Below, in pieces: positions 9,885 through 20,315 of a stretch of DNA of 64,000 nucleotides. This DNA is from Erigeron canadensis (lineage: Eukaryota; Streptophyta; Magnoliopsida; Asterales; Asteraceae). How positions within the stretch are numbered: the first letter of the stretch is position 1; every line of letters begins with the position of its first letter. The stretch lies in assembly GCF_010389155.1 (NCBI RefSeq), contig NC_057767.1, positions 19,851,723 to 19,915,722 of the forward strand, written 5' to 3'. The notes under the pieces were generated by a model. The model did no database searches and had not been told where the DNA came from. It saw only the letters and a list, made by a program, of their open reading frames with translations. The translations under genes were made by a program, and so were the position numbers.

Positions 9885-12800
9885 TGTAACACCCCAACTA
9901 AGGTGGAACAATGAGATGTACAAAAAGTCGAGTATTCAAAACAAAGGATTATAAATAACATTCACCATAGTTTTATTTGATAAAAGAATTTACAAATGTA
10001 CAAGCATGTGAACCAATTTCCAAGTACAAATGCGTCCACCGTACTTGAATACTAAGTTCACGAAACAAATAACAAGCATATGAAGTAGTATACTACAATG
10101 ATCAAGGCGGATTCCATTGCCTATCACAAGGTTTGATCTTTGACTCCAAAGGGCAATCCAAATAATCATGAAGCATACAAATCCTCAATTCTTAAGCTTA
10201 TTTCCTGAAAAGCATGAAGAAAAAGTGTCAACTACGAAAACGTAGTTGGTGAGTGCATAGGTTTTTATATAAATCTTGGTACATCACCATTTTAATACTT
10301 AGAAAAACTGATTACTGTTACATTTCGAAATATCCAAACCATATGATCGACAAAATTTTCATATCATGTTATCAAGTTTCCAAATACCATAATGTCATAT
10401 CAAGATTTGGAGAATCTTTAGTAAAATTTCAGGTTCTCATTTGTCAAATCATCATGAGAGTAAAAGTATATAAATCGATTAATCGTATATCATACCAAAA
10501 TCATTCGGTTACCAAAATCATTTCAATATCACCAATTTCAACGTCTTTCAAGATATCATATGAGGGACGATACCCAATCCGTATGTCCAAACAATTTCCA
10601 ATTATCAACAATATTAATATCAATTTCACTTAGCCATAAGGGCATAATTCAATATCAAATTTCATTTAGCCATAAAGGCATAATTTACATAATTTTGATG
10701 AGTAAATGCTTGAGCCACTACTACTACCATTTTATTGAAGTCCGATTACAATCCAATAATTCAATTCATAGCACAAGCTGTCAATCAAGTGCCGTAATAA
10801 TAATATCAATAATGATAATGGGTCGTGCCATGGAGACGCCCGATTATCTTAAGGTAGTTAGAACACCCGGGGGCCAAACTAGAAGTGGAGGTTGTCACGA
10901 AGGCAACCAACCTTCCAACGGTACGCTTTGGGTGGGCGGACGAAACCTAGTTGCGCAGCTAACTAACTACAGGCCTCCACTTTCGGAGTAAATAGTAGTG
11001 TACCGAACGCCGCGGTTTGACAGAACTCAAGCTCATCACATAAATCCTTTATTATCATTTCATACTCATATATCAAGAATCACTTCATATAACAAACTCT
11101 CTTTCAAAAAACATTGCATATATAGAAAGTAGTTTCATTTATCATGCTTTTCACCCCGAAAGTAAAACACATAAAAGAGTTTGAAAAGGGGCTATGACTC
11201 ACCTTGATATGCCGCATATTATACTCATCTATCCAAAATGGGTACTTCCCATCTATAGCTTCCTTGACCATATATCCATTATGTTCCTCCATCATTTTTC
11301 AAGCCAAGACTATCCCTACGATAGGACTAATATACGTAAGTTCCTATCTTAAGCCATCACTTAGAAATGCCGCTTTCATTATGTTGCTATCAATTGTGGA
11401 ATCCAAGTATATTGCTAACATTCGCATTGTTTTGGTTGTAGCGATTGATGGTGAAAAAGGTTACTTTAATTACATGCGTAGTTATAAGTTGTTAGATTTT
11501 TGGTAACTTGGCTTCATTTGTGGTTTCACTTGGCATCTTAGGTTATCATGTAGAATTATCATATTAAGCTATGTTATCCTTATTCATCATTTGTTGTGTA
11601 ACCGATTTTAGCGCGAATTAGTATTTGTGATATCAGTATATAACTTGGTTAACATAATTACTTATTCCTATCTCACTTAATTATCTTTGTTTTATTTTTA
11701 TTACAGTTATCTCATGAAATTCGTTTAAGGGTTAGGTGCATAATGGGTCATAGTGGTTATTGGGCTATAAGGCTTATTGGGCCAAGTGGGCCTACTGATT
11801 TGTGTTCCTTATGGGTTCATTATTTGGGCCGGGTTAGCCCATTATGGTTCTTAGTTTATTACATAGCCCATTATGCCATTTATAAGATTACTTACAAATT
11901 TTCTGTTTTATACTTTATTTTTAAGAAATGTTAGCTACTATTTTGGGGTCAAGACGAATTATTTGGACGCAGTGACTTATATGTATCTAGTATTTTTGTG
12001 AATTTTTGGTGAATTTTTAGATGATGTTTGTTGTCCTTCAAAATTATCCAAACACAAACTGTCCCGAATGGGCACTGCTTGCGACATCAGAAGTTTTATA
12101 AACGTTCTTGATGTTCTGATTGTTAGAAAAATCCCATGATTTTATTTTAAGTTCACAACACATTGAAATTACTTTTCACCAAGTATGACCTCCTGGAACT
12201 TTATGGATTAGGAGATAAAAATTGTTAAAGTTTATAAAATATTCATACAAAATTACAGTTTTGACCAGTTTCAGTAGAAAAATCATATCTTTCGTTTGGT
12301 TTAGTATTTTTGAGTAATTCCAGTTGGAGGTTAATCTTAACTCATTTGTCTACAACTTTTATTTTGATAGTTTTTCTTGAAAATGTCCTCACATGTTCAG
12401 TTTACCCGTTCTAAGATAGGAGATCAATTCTGTCAGAAAGTTTATTGGTTATATCAACTCACCAATGGTTTTGTTTGCTTGCTTTAACCTCTAGATTCCC
12501 ACTAACAAAATTATTACTTTGTTTTGTATCTCTTAACATCAAATATGCAGATTTCAATCAATTTCAAGTTCATCAATCATCCTTAAAAGATCCATCTCAA
12601 GTCCCATATCAAAACCAAATTAAACTAGTGCAAATCTAAGCATGCATGTAATCATCTCATCATATTAACAACAAATCTTTATCCATCTTCAATTCAACAA
12701 CTTAAAAACATATTTTTATGAAAAACTCCAAAAATATATTCATCAAAATATATAAAAATATGACCATATTTCGTAGGAAAATCACTTTAAAAGTTATTTA

Positions 12801-14149
12801 ATCTATAACAACACTTTTGGGTCTTAAACTTGTTGAATCCTTGAATCTTTCTTCTAGATTTCGACATGCATGAGCATGAGGAAGAAGATTCTATCAACTT
12901 GCCTTCATCAAGTGTATTTTCAAGAAGAAAATCAAAGAAAAACATGGTCTTTGATAAAGATCTTTTAGTATATACAAAAACAAGATAGATTAAACTAAGA
13001 GATGAAGATTTATACCCTTGATGAACTCGAAATAGGGGCTGTTTTGGGCAGAAAATTTCGTGGCTTTTATGCTCCATATAAACCTTATTTCCAAGCTTGA
13101 AATAACCCTTAAAAGTATCTTGAATCAACCCTTGTTTAATCCTTTAAAAACCCTTATTATTACTATAACTTTAGATTGATTTTTCTTGCCTTTTTCTTGC
13201 TTTCTTTGAACCAAAAATGATGAAGAGAGGAAGATGATAATGTGCAGATTTTTGGGAGAAAAATGAGAGAGAAATAAGAGATTAAGTGTATTGGAAAGTG
13301 TTGGAGTGTTTAGGGAGTGTATAGTGTGAGTTGGAGTGTAAGTATAGGTATAATGTACCTTGGAAGTGTAAGAAACAAAGCATCTAACTATTTTTTTTGG
13401 TTGGAGGGAGGGTCTTGGGGCATAAAAAATGTGGCTTATGCAGAAAATTAAGGGTATGGAGTGAGTTTATTGGTTAAGAGGTGTGGTGGGAAGACATGGG
13501 TTGGTTAACTCATGGGGTGAGGTGTTGGGTTAGTTCCCAACTAGTGTTAAGACATGCAAATAAGTATATGTATGTATTATGGGTGTGTGAGTGTAAGAAT
13601 AAGTGGGTTAGTTGTATGTTGATTGGTGGATTTTATAAGAGTTTATATTTATAATAAGTTTAAGTTGTATGCATATTTTTTTTAATTGGAAGACTTATTC
13701 AAATGTTGCAATATATTTATGTACTTATTATTATTCAAGCTTACTATTATGTACATAATAATTTATAAATTTATTTTCAAGATGGTCATTATATCTTTGT
13801 GTTCAAATGTACGTCAATTAGTTTGGCGTTTGAATTGTTGGTCCTTCGTGAAGATTTATGATTGTTATCACAACTTGTGAGTCTTACCTTATTATTTATA
13901 TAACTTAACTTCTCGAGATTCAATTTTTAGTTCATTGGCATTTTGTCAAGTTCAATTAGAACTAATATCTGTAGCTTGAGATCGTATTGAATAATTATAG
14001 TTATTGTTTATGGCATTTCACTGTACTAGGGGGCAATTATCGCTATGCTTTGAATGTCTAGAAGGTCGATTCTCTTAATAAACCTCTAGGGGTAAGGACC
14101 TAGATAAGTCCAAGTAAATTATCCTAATTGGAAATTGAGGGTTGTTACA
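9885..14149 (-). mobile_element. Gypsy-type solo LTR (4265 bp) inside element G
   Basis: Plus-strand ends are TGTAACACCCC and GGGTTGTTACA, so the terminus itself is an inverted repeat. It is flanked by CCTCT (9880-9884) and CCTCC (14150-14154), a 5-bp target duplication with one mismatch. The body matches the 5' LTR of element G at several points: GGGGCTATGACTCAC, the CTGAAAAGCATGAAGAAAAA region, and TTGAATCCTTG followed by CATGCATGAGCATG. It has the same orientation. No Gag or Pol sequence lies inside, so it is a recombined solo LTR that landed in the pre-Gag ORF of a relative. Small frames inside it are not supported. Confidence 0.75.
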
Positions 14150-14594
14150 CCTCCCGCGTCATTCCCATACGAGGTGGCGGTGGTACCCCAAAAACGGGAC
14201 ATGGGAGGTCTTCTCCATGTCTTGGGCCGAAGTGAAAAGGATGATGGCGAGGGAGGCGCAGGTGGAAGTGTGGGTCATGGGCTGGAAATCGCCCATCGCT
14301 TACATTCACTGCCACATTTTGTCTTGGTGGAGGAGCCCTAGGAGCTGGTGGTGATGGCAGAGGTAAGGGCGAGCGGCGTACGGGTTGGCTAGAGGCAACA
14401 CTCCTAGCATCACAGTTTGACAGGTCTTCCATTGGTTCGGACTCCTCCTCTTGTCGTGAGGGCTGTTGGGAGTCCATTGTGGGCTCCATTTCCTCGCTTT
14501 CTTGCCTCTCTTGCCTTTCTCGGACCATGTCTACAAACGCATAAATGTCTTCTGCGTGTACGGGAGTTCTTGATGCTCCGCTTCTTTGTGACAT
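14150..14594 (-). pseudogene. Pre-Gag ORF of element G, 5' half (proline/acid-rich)
   Basis: Likely start is the methionine of MSQRSGASRTPVHAEDIYAF at 14594; an upstream methionine at 14690 is in frame, but the segment between has poor composition. The protein has an acidic Q/E-rich segment (RQERQESEEMEPTMDSQQ), a proline-rich linker (PLPLPSPPAPRAPPPR) and a histidine/proline-rich end (HDPHFHLRLPRHHP). It is cut after about 148 codons by the solo LTR at 14149. It sits between the PBS and Gag, so it is an additional ORF or an N-terminal Gag extension. I do not recognise a known domain. Confidence 0.55.
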
Positions 14595-15100
14595 ATCGTT
14601 TCCTACATAAGTTACATAAAACATAAGATGATGACTCCCAAGCTTGACGACGAAGCAACGACATGACCATTCACAACCGATGTATACCAAAACTACTAAC
14701 GATCAACTTGACACTCACGACTCGCATAACCATATATAATCAACGAAATGAGTAGAATTTAACTTGTGCATAGCTCTTGTGTATTATATCTAAATAGGCA
14801 AAGTAATACTAGCCAAGTGGGGGTATTAACTAAGGGTTCTAATAAGTAATGCAAACATTGGATTTGGTTATGTATCTTTTGCACCAAGAATCGTTTTAAA
14901 GCTTTATTTTCAAAAGACTCATTTTTGAATATTCCTTAAACAACCATTTCGATCATTCCATATTAAATTTTTAATTAAGCATAGTTGATCAGGCTATGCA
15001 TAAGTAAAACAAGAATACTTTATGATCAACTCAATTGTTTAAGAAATATTCGACTCGTTTTGAAAATACGTAGGTTATAGCAAAAATTCTTTATAACCTT
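14595..15100 (-). other. Leader of element G
   Basis: Untranslated region between the PBS and the pre-Gag ORF. No repeat, RNA gene or conserved motif is evident. Confidence 0.5.
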
Positions 15101-15114
15101 GGCTCTTGATACCA
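15101..15114 (-). other. Primer-binding site of element G
   Basis: On the minus strand, TGGTATCAAGAGCC lies six bases inside the LTR end. It matches the usual initiator-Met primer site TGGTATCAGAGCC with one extra A. This placement fixes the orientation of the gypsy LTR as minus. Confidence 0.65.
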
Positions 15115-15120
15115 TTTTTC

Positions 15121-16899
15121 TATAACACCCCGACTAAGGCGGAAACACGAAGTGTCACAAAACGACATGGTACAAAAGATTTAAAGTTAAAACATCAACA
15201 TCAAGTTTTAAATATCATTCGAAATCAAAGACAACAAGTTCAAGATGACATTTTAGAATCCATTACACAACCATAATCCATAAATGAAAAACAAATTGTT
15301 CGCATCACAAGTCCACCGAATAACAAGCAAGTACAATCCATGAGGCGGTCCCAGCTACGAACCTAATGCTCTAAACCTGAAAAGCATGAAGAAAAAGTGT
15401 CAACTACGAGAGTTGAGTGAGTTCATAGGTTTTTAACTAACATCCAATTCATATTCCAATATAATTAGAGAAAATGAGACATAAAACTTTCGAGTATTCT
15501 TCAAATAATCATCTCTAAAGCGTATGTTCAATTTATAACAACCAACATAATAATATCAATATCATTTAGCCACATGGGAATAATTCAAGTAAACTTTGAT
15601 GAGTAAATGCTTAAGCCACTACTACTACCATTTTATCAAGTCCAACAATATATATAATTCATTTCATAGCACAAGTTGTCAATCAAGTGCCGTATTAATA
15701 ATAATAGTGTCGTGCCATGGAGACGACCATTCAAATTTAAGGTAGCTAGAGCACCACTATGGTCGGACTGGAAGTGAAGGTTTTCACGAAGGCAACCAAC
15801 CTTCCACCGTTACACTTATGGGTGGGTGGACGAAACCTAGTTGCGCAACTCTCTAACTACAGGCCTCCACTTTCGGAGTAAATAGTAGTGTACCGAAAGA
15901 AAACGGGTTGACAGAACTCAAGCTCATCATAAAACATTTATCACATTGAACATACTAAACAATTTCATTTCATAGCCATATTATCAAGAATCATCTCATA
16001 TATATACGTATATAAAAGAAATTTCATTTATATATCATGCTTTTCACCCCGATAGTTAAACACATAAAATAGTTTGAAAGGGGGCTATGACTCACTTGTT
16101 TTGAGAGCGATAGAGGGCTGTTCAAATGCGTGAAGAATGCCTAGTGGTGTCGTCCCTCGAGCAAGCCTAAACCGTGGTATTTAAAATATACACAACGTAA
16201 GTGTGTGTTGCATGACTAGTAAACTAGATCATGAGATGTATGCTAGTAGACTTGCCCATCTTTGGTTGTTGCCTAATTATCGTAATCAAGTACATTATGT
16301 TGTTCACCTCATTCGGTTGGAAGACATTTGGTAGTGAAGGTCATTTATACGATTTTGTTCGGTTATTGGAATTTCGGTAGTTTAACTTTGTTTTATATAT
16401 ATTTTCCATTGTATACTTTGATTAATAGCAATGTTGGACATTTGTGTTCTTATAATATTAATGTTGATATATTTTACTGATTTATAATTATTTATTTAAT
16501 TTGATATTATTTAATTAATTATTTATTTGTTTTATTGATTTATTAGTTAAATAATTCCTTATAATTATTTTTAAGTCCTTAATTTAACTCTCAAATTCAT
16601 AAATAATTATGTATGGATTATTTACTGATTACTAAGTCTTTTTATTTGTAATATTATGATTTATACATTTATTTGTGCATTATTTCTAATTATTTAATAA
16701 TAAATGATTAATTTGTGATTTTTAATATAAATTAATTTATATATCTTTTAATTATCATTTTAATTCATTAAATCATAGAAATTTTTACAAATCACCACAA
16801 GAGCTTTAGTCCGAAAATTCCAGGCCTTTTTGGCAACTTATATCAATGAAAATTCATATCAATTCAACCTCTCTTGTATCTTGCTTAAATTGGATTTTA
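15121..16899 (-). mobile_element. 5' LTR of element G, inner part
   Basis: Plus-strand start TATAACACCCC (TG changed to TA) next to the PBS. It shares with the solo LTR the succession CTGAAAAGCATGAAGAAAAA, the ACTACTACTACCATTTTAT region and GGGGGCTATGACTCAC. The last ~500 bp are very AT-rich. It is interrupted at 16899 by Sirevirus S1 and resumes at 29467; together the two parts give about 3.8 kb. Confidence 0.7.
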
Positions 16900-17858
16900 T
16901 GTTAGAACCAGTTTCGACCAAACTGGCCAGTCTCTAGTTGGATCTGGAGACCAGAAGATTTGTCCAGAAATATATTGAAGTCTAGTTGCAACGTACAGTT
17001 TATGCAACTAAAGACTTCCTCCAGTTGAGATTTGATCAGAACTGAAGACATTCCAATTGAAGTCAAAGACAACAAATGGAAGTTAGAGAATGACAATGGC
17101 AGCGAAGCCCAGTTGGCATTCTACTCAGATCAAAACTGGAGAATATCAGTTTAAAGCCTTTACAATGCTTTACACTGTTTACGAGGAAGACCTTTTCGCC
17201 TTATGCAGCTTTATACAGACAATATCATTTGTCTATGATTAAGGTACAAAAGTGCATAAAGCAGGTTAGATAAAGTAATGTCTTGACTTACCTTATCAAG
17301 CATTTCAAAGGAACTCACTTAGTTTCCTTAAATGCTGTCAACCATATTTATACGACAAAGTTGGATTCCCAATGTCAACTTTGTCTACAAATAGAGGTCT
17401 TTGCACAACAAGAAAACAATTTTGCAATATTCAGACTTTTGCAATATTCTTGGTGTACTTGTGCAATATTCTCTCAATCGTAAAAGGGAACACTTCACAA
17501 CTTTAAGTGTTTCGATTGTTGAAAGAGAATTTCCTAGTATAGATCATTTGTATTTCATAGGTTGTTAGGATATTTACATTTATGTATTATCTTGGTTCCG
17601 CAACAACCTTGTATTTTATTTAGTACCAATAAATAAAATACATTTGAAAATTATAACTTGGTCTCACCTTTTTATTCTGTACTTAATTACTTATTGCATT
17701 GTCTTTCTATTTGTCACCTATTAAGTAATCTATTCAAGGACTTGGTATACAATCACTGCAACTGGTCGTCTCCAGTTCAGTGTTTATATTGCAAAGAACT
17801 CTCACCATTGACATAGAGGTGTCTTCATTTAGTACCATCTCTTGAGTTGAGACTTATA
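16900..17858 (+). repeat. 5' LTR of S1
   Basis: 959 bp, starting TGTTAGAACCAG and ending GACTTATA. The first 60 bp fold into two hairpins, CCAGTTT/AAACTGG and GTCTCCAG/CTGGAGAC (the latter with one mismatch in this copy). A TATA-like CTACAAATAG lies near 17386. The 3' end is TA, not CA, in both LTRs, although a 6-bp target duplication (ATTTTA) with an LTR ending CTTAT would fit equally well. Confidence 0.85.
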
Positions 17859-17860
17859 AG

Positions 17861-17872
17861 TGGTATCAGAGC
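17861..17872 (+). other. Primer-binding site of S1
   Basis: TGGTATCAGAGC, complementary to the 3' end of plant initiator-Met tRNA, two bases after the LTR. Confidence 0.9.
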
Positions 17873-17887
17873 CAAAGGCTAACATAA

Positions 17888-20296
17888 TTGCCTAGATTTG
17901 CTAAGATTTCTACTACTGAAGGTGAGAATAGTCCTGGAAATGATGAAAACACTAATGTTAACAATACGATACCTAATCAAAATGCTAATAACAATCCTCC
18001 TCCTCCTCCTCCCAATGCCCCAAACCATGTCCATGTTCACTACTCAAATACTCCTGTTCCCAAATTTGATGGGAATTGTGAAACATTTGGGACATGGAAG
18101 GCCAAAATGCTGCTTCATTTTGGTGGGATTGAAAGGTATATGTTAAAAATCCTTAAGGATGGACCCTATATACCCATGTCTCTTGGGGTAAGTCCTCTTC
18201 TTGATCCAACTGGAAGAAGAGGGTCTAGAGAAAAACCAGAAGACCACTAGTCAGATGAGGATTGTAGACTGGTAGATTTGGATACCAGACTGAAAAACAT
18301 GATTCTTGCGCTGTCCCTGAAGACTTAATTCCAACACTTGTGTTGTTTCCCAGTGCCAAGGCAATGTGGGATGAATTAGTTATTCAGTTTGAAGGGGGTG
18401 AGGACACCATTGTCACTAGAAAGGTTGCTCTGAACAAGAAGTATGAATCCTTCTTTGCTTTACCCAATGAAAGTCTAACTGGCACTTACACCAGATTCAC
18501 TAGTCTTATCAATCAGTTAAGAGGGTTGGGTATTGAAAAAGACAAAGATATTCTTCTTGAGAAATTCTGTGATGTTTTTCCATCCAAATGGGAAAACATG
18601 ATTCTTGTCCTAAGACAAGGCAAAACCCTACACAGTCACACTCTTGCATCACTCTATGGAGCATTTAGATTCACTGAGGATAACAATGCTGCAAGACTTG
18701 TGGCTAAACAGGATGCCATAAACCATGCTCAAACTTCCAAGGGAACTAGTTTTACTGGACAACCTTGTGCTGCTTTAATTTCTTCGGAGAATGTCAAGTT
18801 ACATTCTATGAAGGAGATGTTAAGTAACTTACTGAACTCTGGGTTAACCACTGAGACCAGTGTTGGTTGTGATGAAACTGACGATGATGACCTGGTAGTC
18901 ATGATTGTCAAAACCTTTAATAGGTTTAAGCACAAATCTAATCGATTCAATGGTTCCAACAATGCTTCCAGCTCTAACTCTCTGGACAAGGCCAATCTTA
19001 CCTGCTATAAGTGTGGTAAGAAAGGTCATTTTATGAAGGATTGCAGGTCTAGTCAAATGAACAATCAATCTGGTCCCCTTATCCCAACTTACAATGTGTC
19101 TGATGATAAATATAAAGCTAAATATAAGAAGCTTAAGGCACAAATTGCCCTCTTGTCCCTTGAAAAGGAAAAAGAAAAGAATAAATGCATGATGGCAAAC
19201 ACTGGAGGGAAGTGAGAACTCTCTGATGACTCATCTGATGATGAAGAAGAGATTAGGGATATGTGTTTTATGGCACTTGAAGATCAACAACAACATCTGG
19301 TGAAAGATGATGTCATTGCAGGAAGATGGGTGGACATCATTCTTAAAAAGGTATGTGATTACGACAAGCAGGATGACCCTGAATTGAAACTGGATATTGC
19401 TGAATCACTTAATGGTGAATTATTGTTTGTTGAAACTGTAAGAACTGATAGTGAAGGATATCTGGAAACAATTATAACTGAATTGAACAATGTAAAACCT
19501 TAGTTGAATGATTTGCAGAGTGTCCAGTTGGCTTTAAAGGAATCAGTTTTCAAAATTGAAGCATTAAAACTTGAAAATCAAAGTTTAAAATCTGATCTTG
19601 AGAAAGAAAAAAAGATTATCAAGTCCTGGGTTAATGCATCTGAGAAGAACTATGATGCTTTTTCAAGAAACATTGATGCCCAAAAGAATGCATGGAAATC
19701 TGGAGATCTTCAAATGGCAGCAGCCATACCAGATCTCCATGCATTACCTTCATCTCTTCAGGTTGAAACACCCTATGATCAACCTAAAAATTTCAAAACT
19801 GAATCTGTTAAAAATCATCTCAGTTGAGGTTAAAATTGGAGCCAATCAGGCTAAAGCTCCACTTAAAAAGGTTGTTTGTGAAAAGCCTTTGCCTCAAAAG
19901 TCAAAGGAGCCCAAGAATCCTAAGTCCAAGGGTCAGGTGTCTGGAGAAAATGACATTTTATTGAAACTGGACAGTCAACTCCAACTTTTGTCTAGGCAGG
20001 CTCAGAGTTGTACTGCCAGAATCAAAAATCTGGAAGGAGCCTCTTCTCCTTCAGTTGAGAAACTAAATGTCAAAACCCTTTCTAAGTCTAAAAAAAACAA
20101 AAGGCTCTATCTGGAAACATAACTGAAAATGGAAAGGGAAGTAAATACCAAGTACCAACTGTTTTTACTCAGATCTGAAGTAATTGAACAAACTCCAGAT
20201 TCAGCCTCCAGTTCCACCCTACAACAATCGGCTGTGACTTCTCAAGTGAAGTCCAGTGAACCCATCAATAAAAGATGGGTTCACAAAAACAACTAA
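17888..20296 (+). pseudogene. gag: Gag of S1, broken
   Basis: The frame begins at TTGCCTAGATTTGC, where an ATG would be expected, so the start codon seems lost. N-terminal part: an N/P-rich stretch with a run of prolines, then FDGNCETFGTWKAKM and a Gag core (VALNKKYESFFALPNESL, YTRFTSLINQLRGLG). A CCHC zinc knuckle, CYKCGKKGHFMKDC, lies near 19000. Coiled-coil segments follow (NVKPLNDLQSVQLALKESVF region; SDLEKEKKIIKSW), then a lysine-rich end with KRWVHKNN and a TAA at 20294. Breaks: a stop at 18248, a degenerate stretch to 18340, stops at 19213 and 19501, and frame changes near 19800 and 20120. Gag would form the particle. The conserved C-terminus W-V-x-K is shared with S2 and Y. Confidence 0.85.
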
Positions 20297-20315
20297 TAAT
20301 TTTATGGGTGTGCAG

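Noticed and set aside
11743..11934. Open frames within the 4.3-kb solo LTR (11743, 12445, 12787, 13686)
   Set aside because: Short, low-complexity, not shared with the other gypsy LTRs in frame; chance frames.
17861..17872. Matches to tRNA-Met 3' end as possible tRNA genes (also 34273, 47335, 15101)
   Set aside because: Each is a 12-14 base match directly beside an LTR, which is the primer-binding site, with no tRNA body around it.
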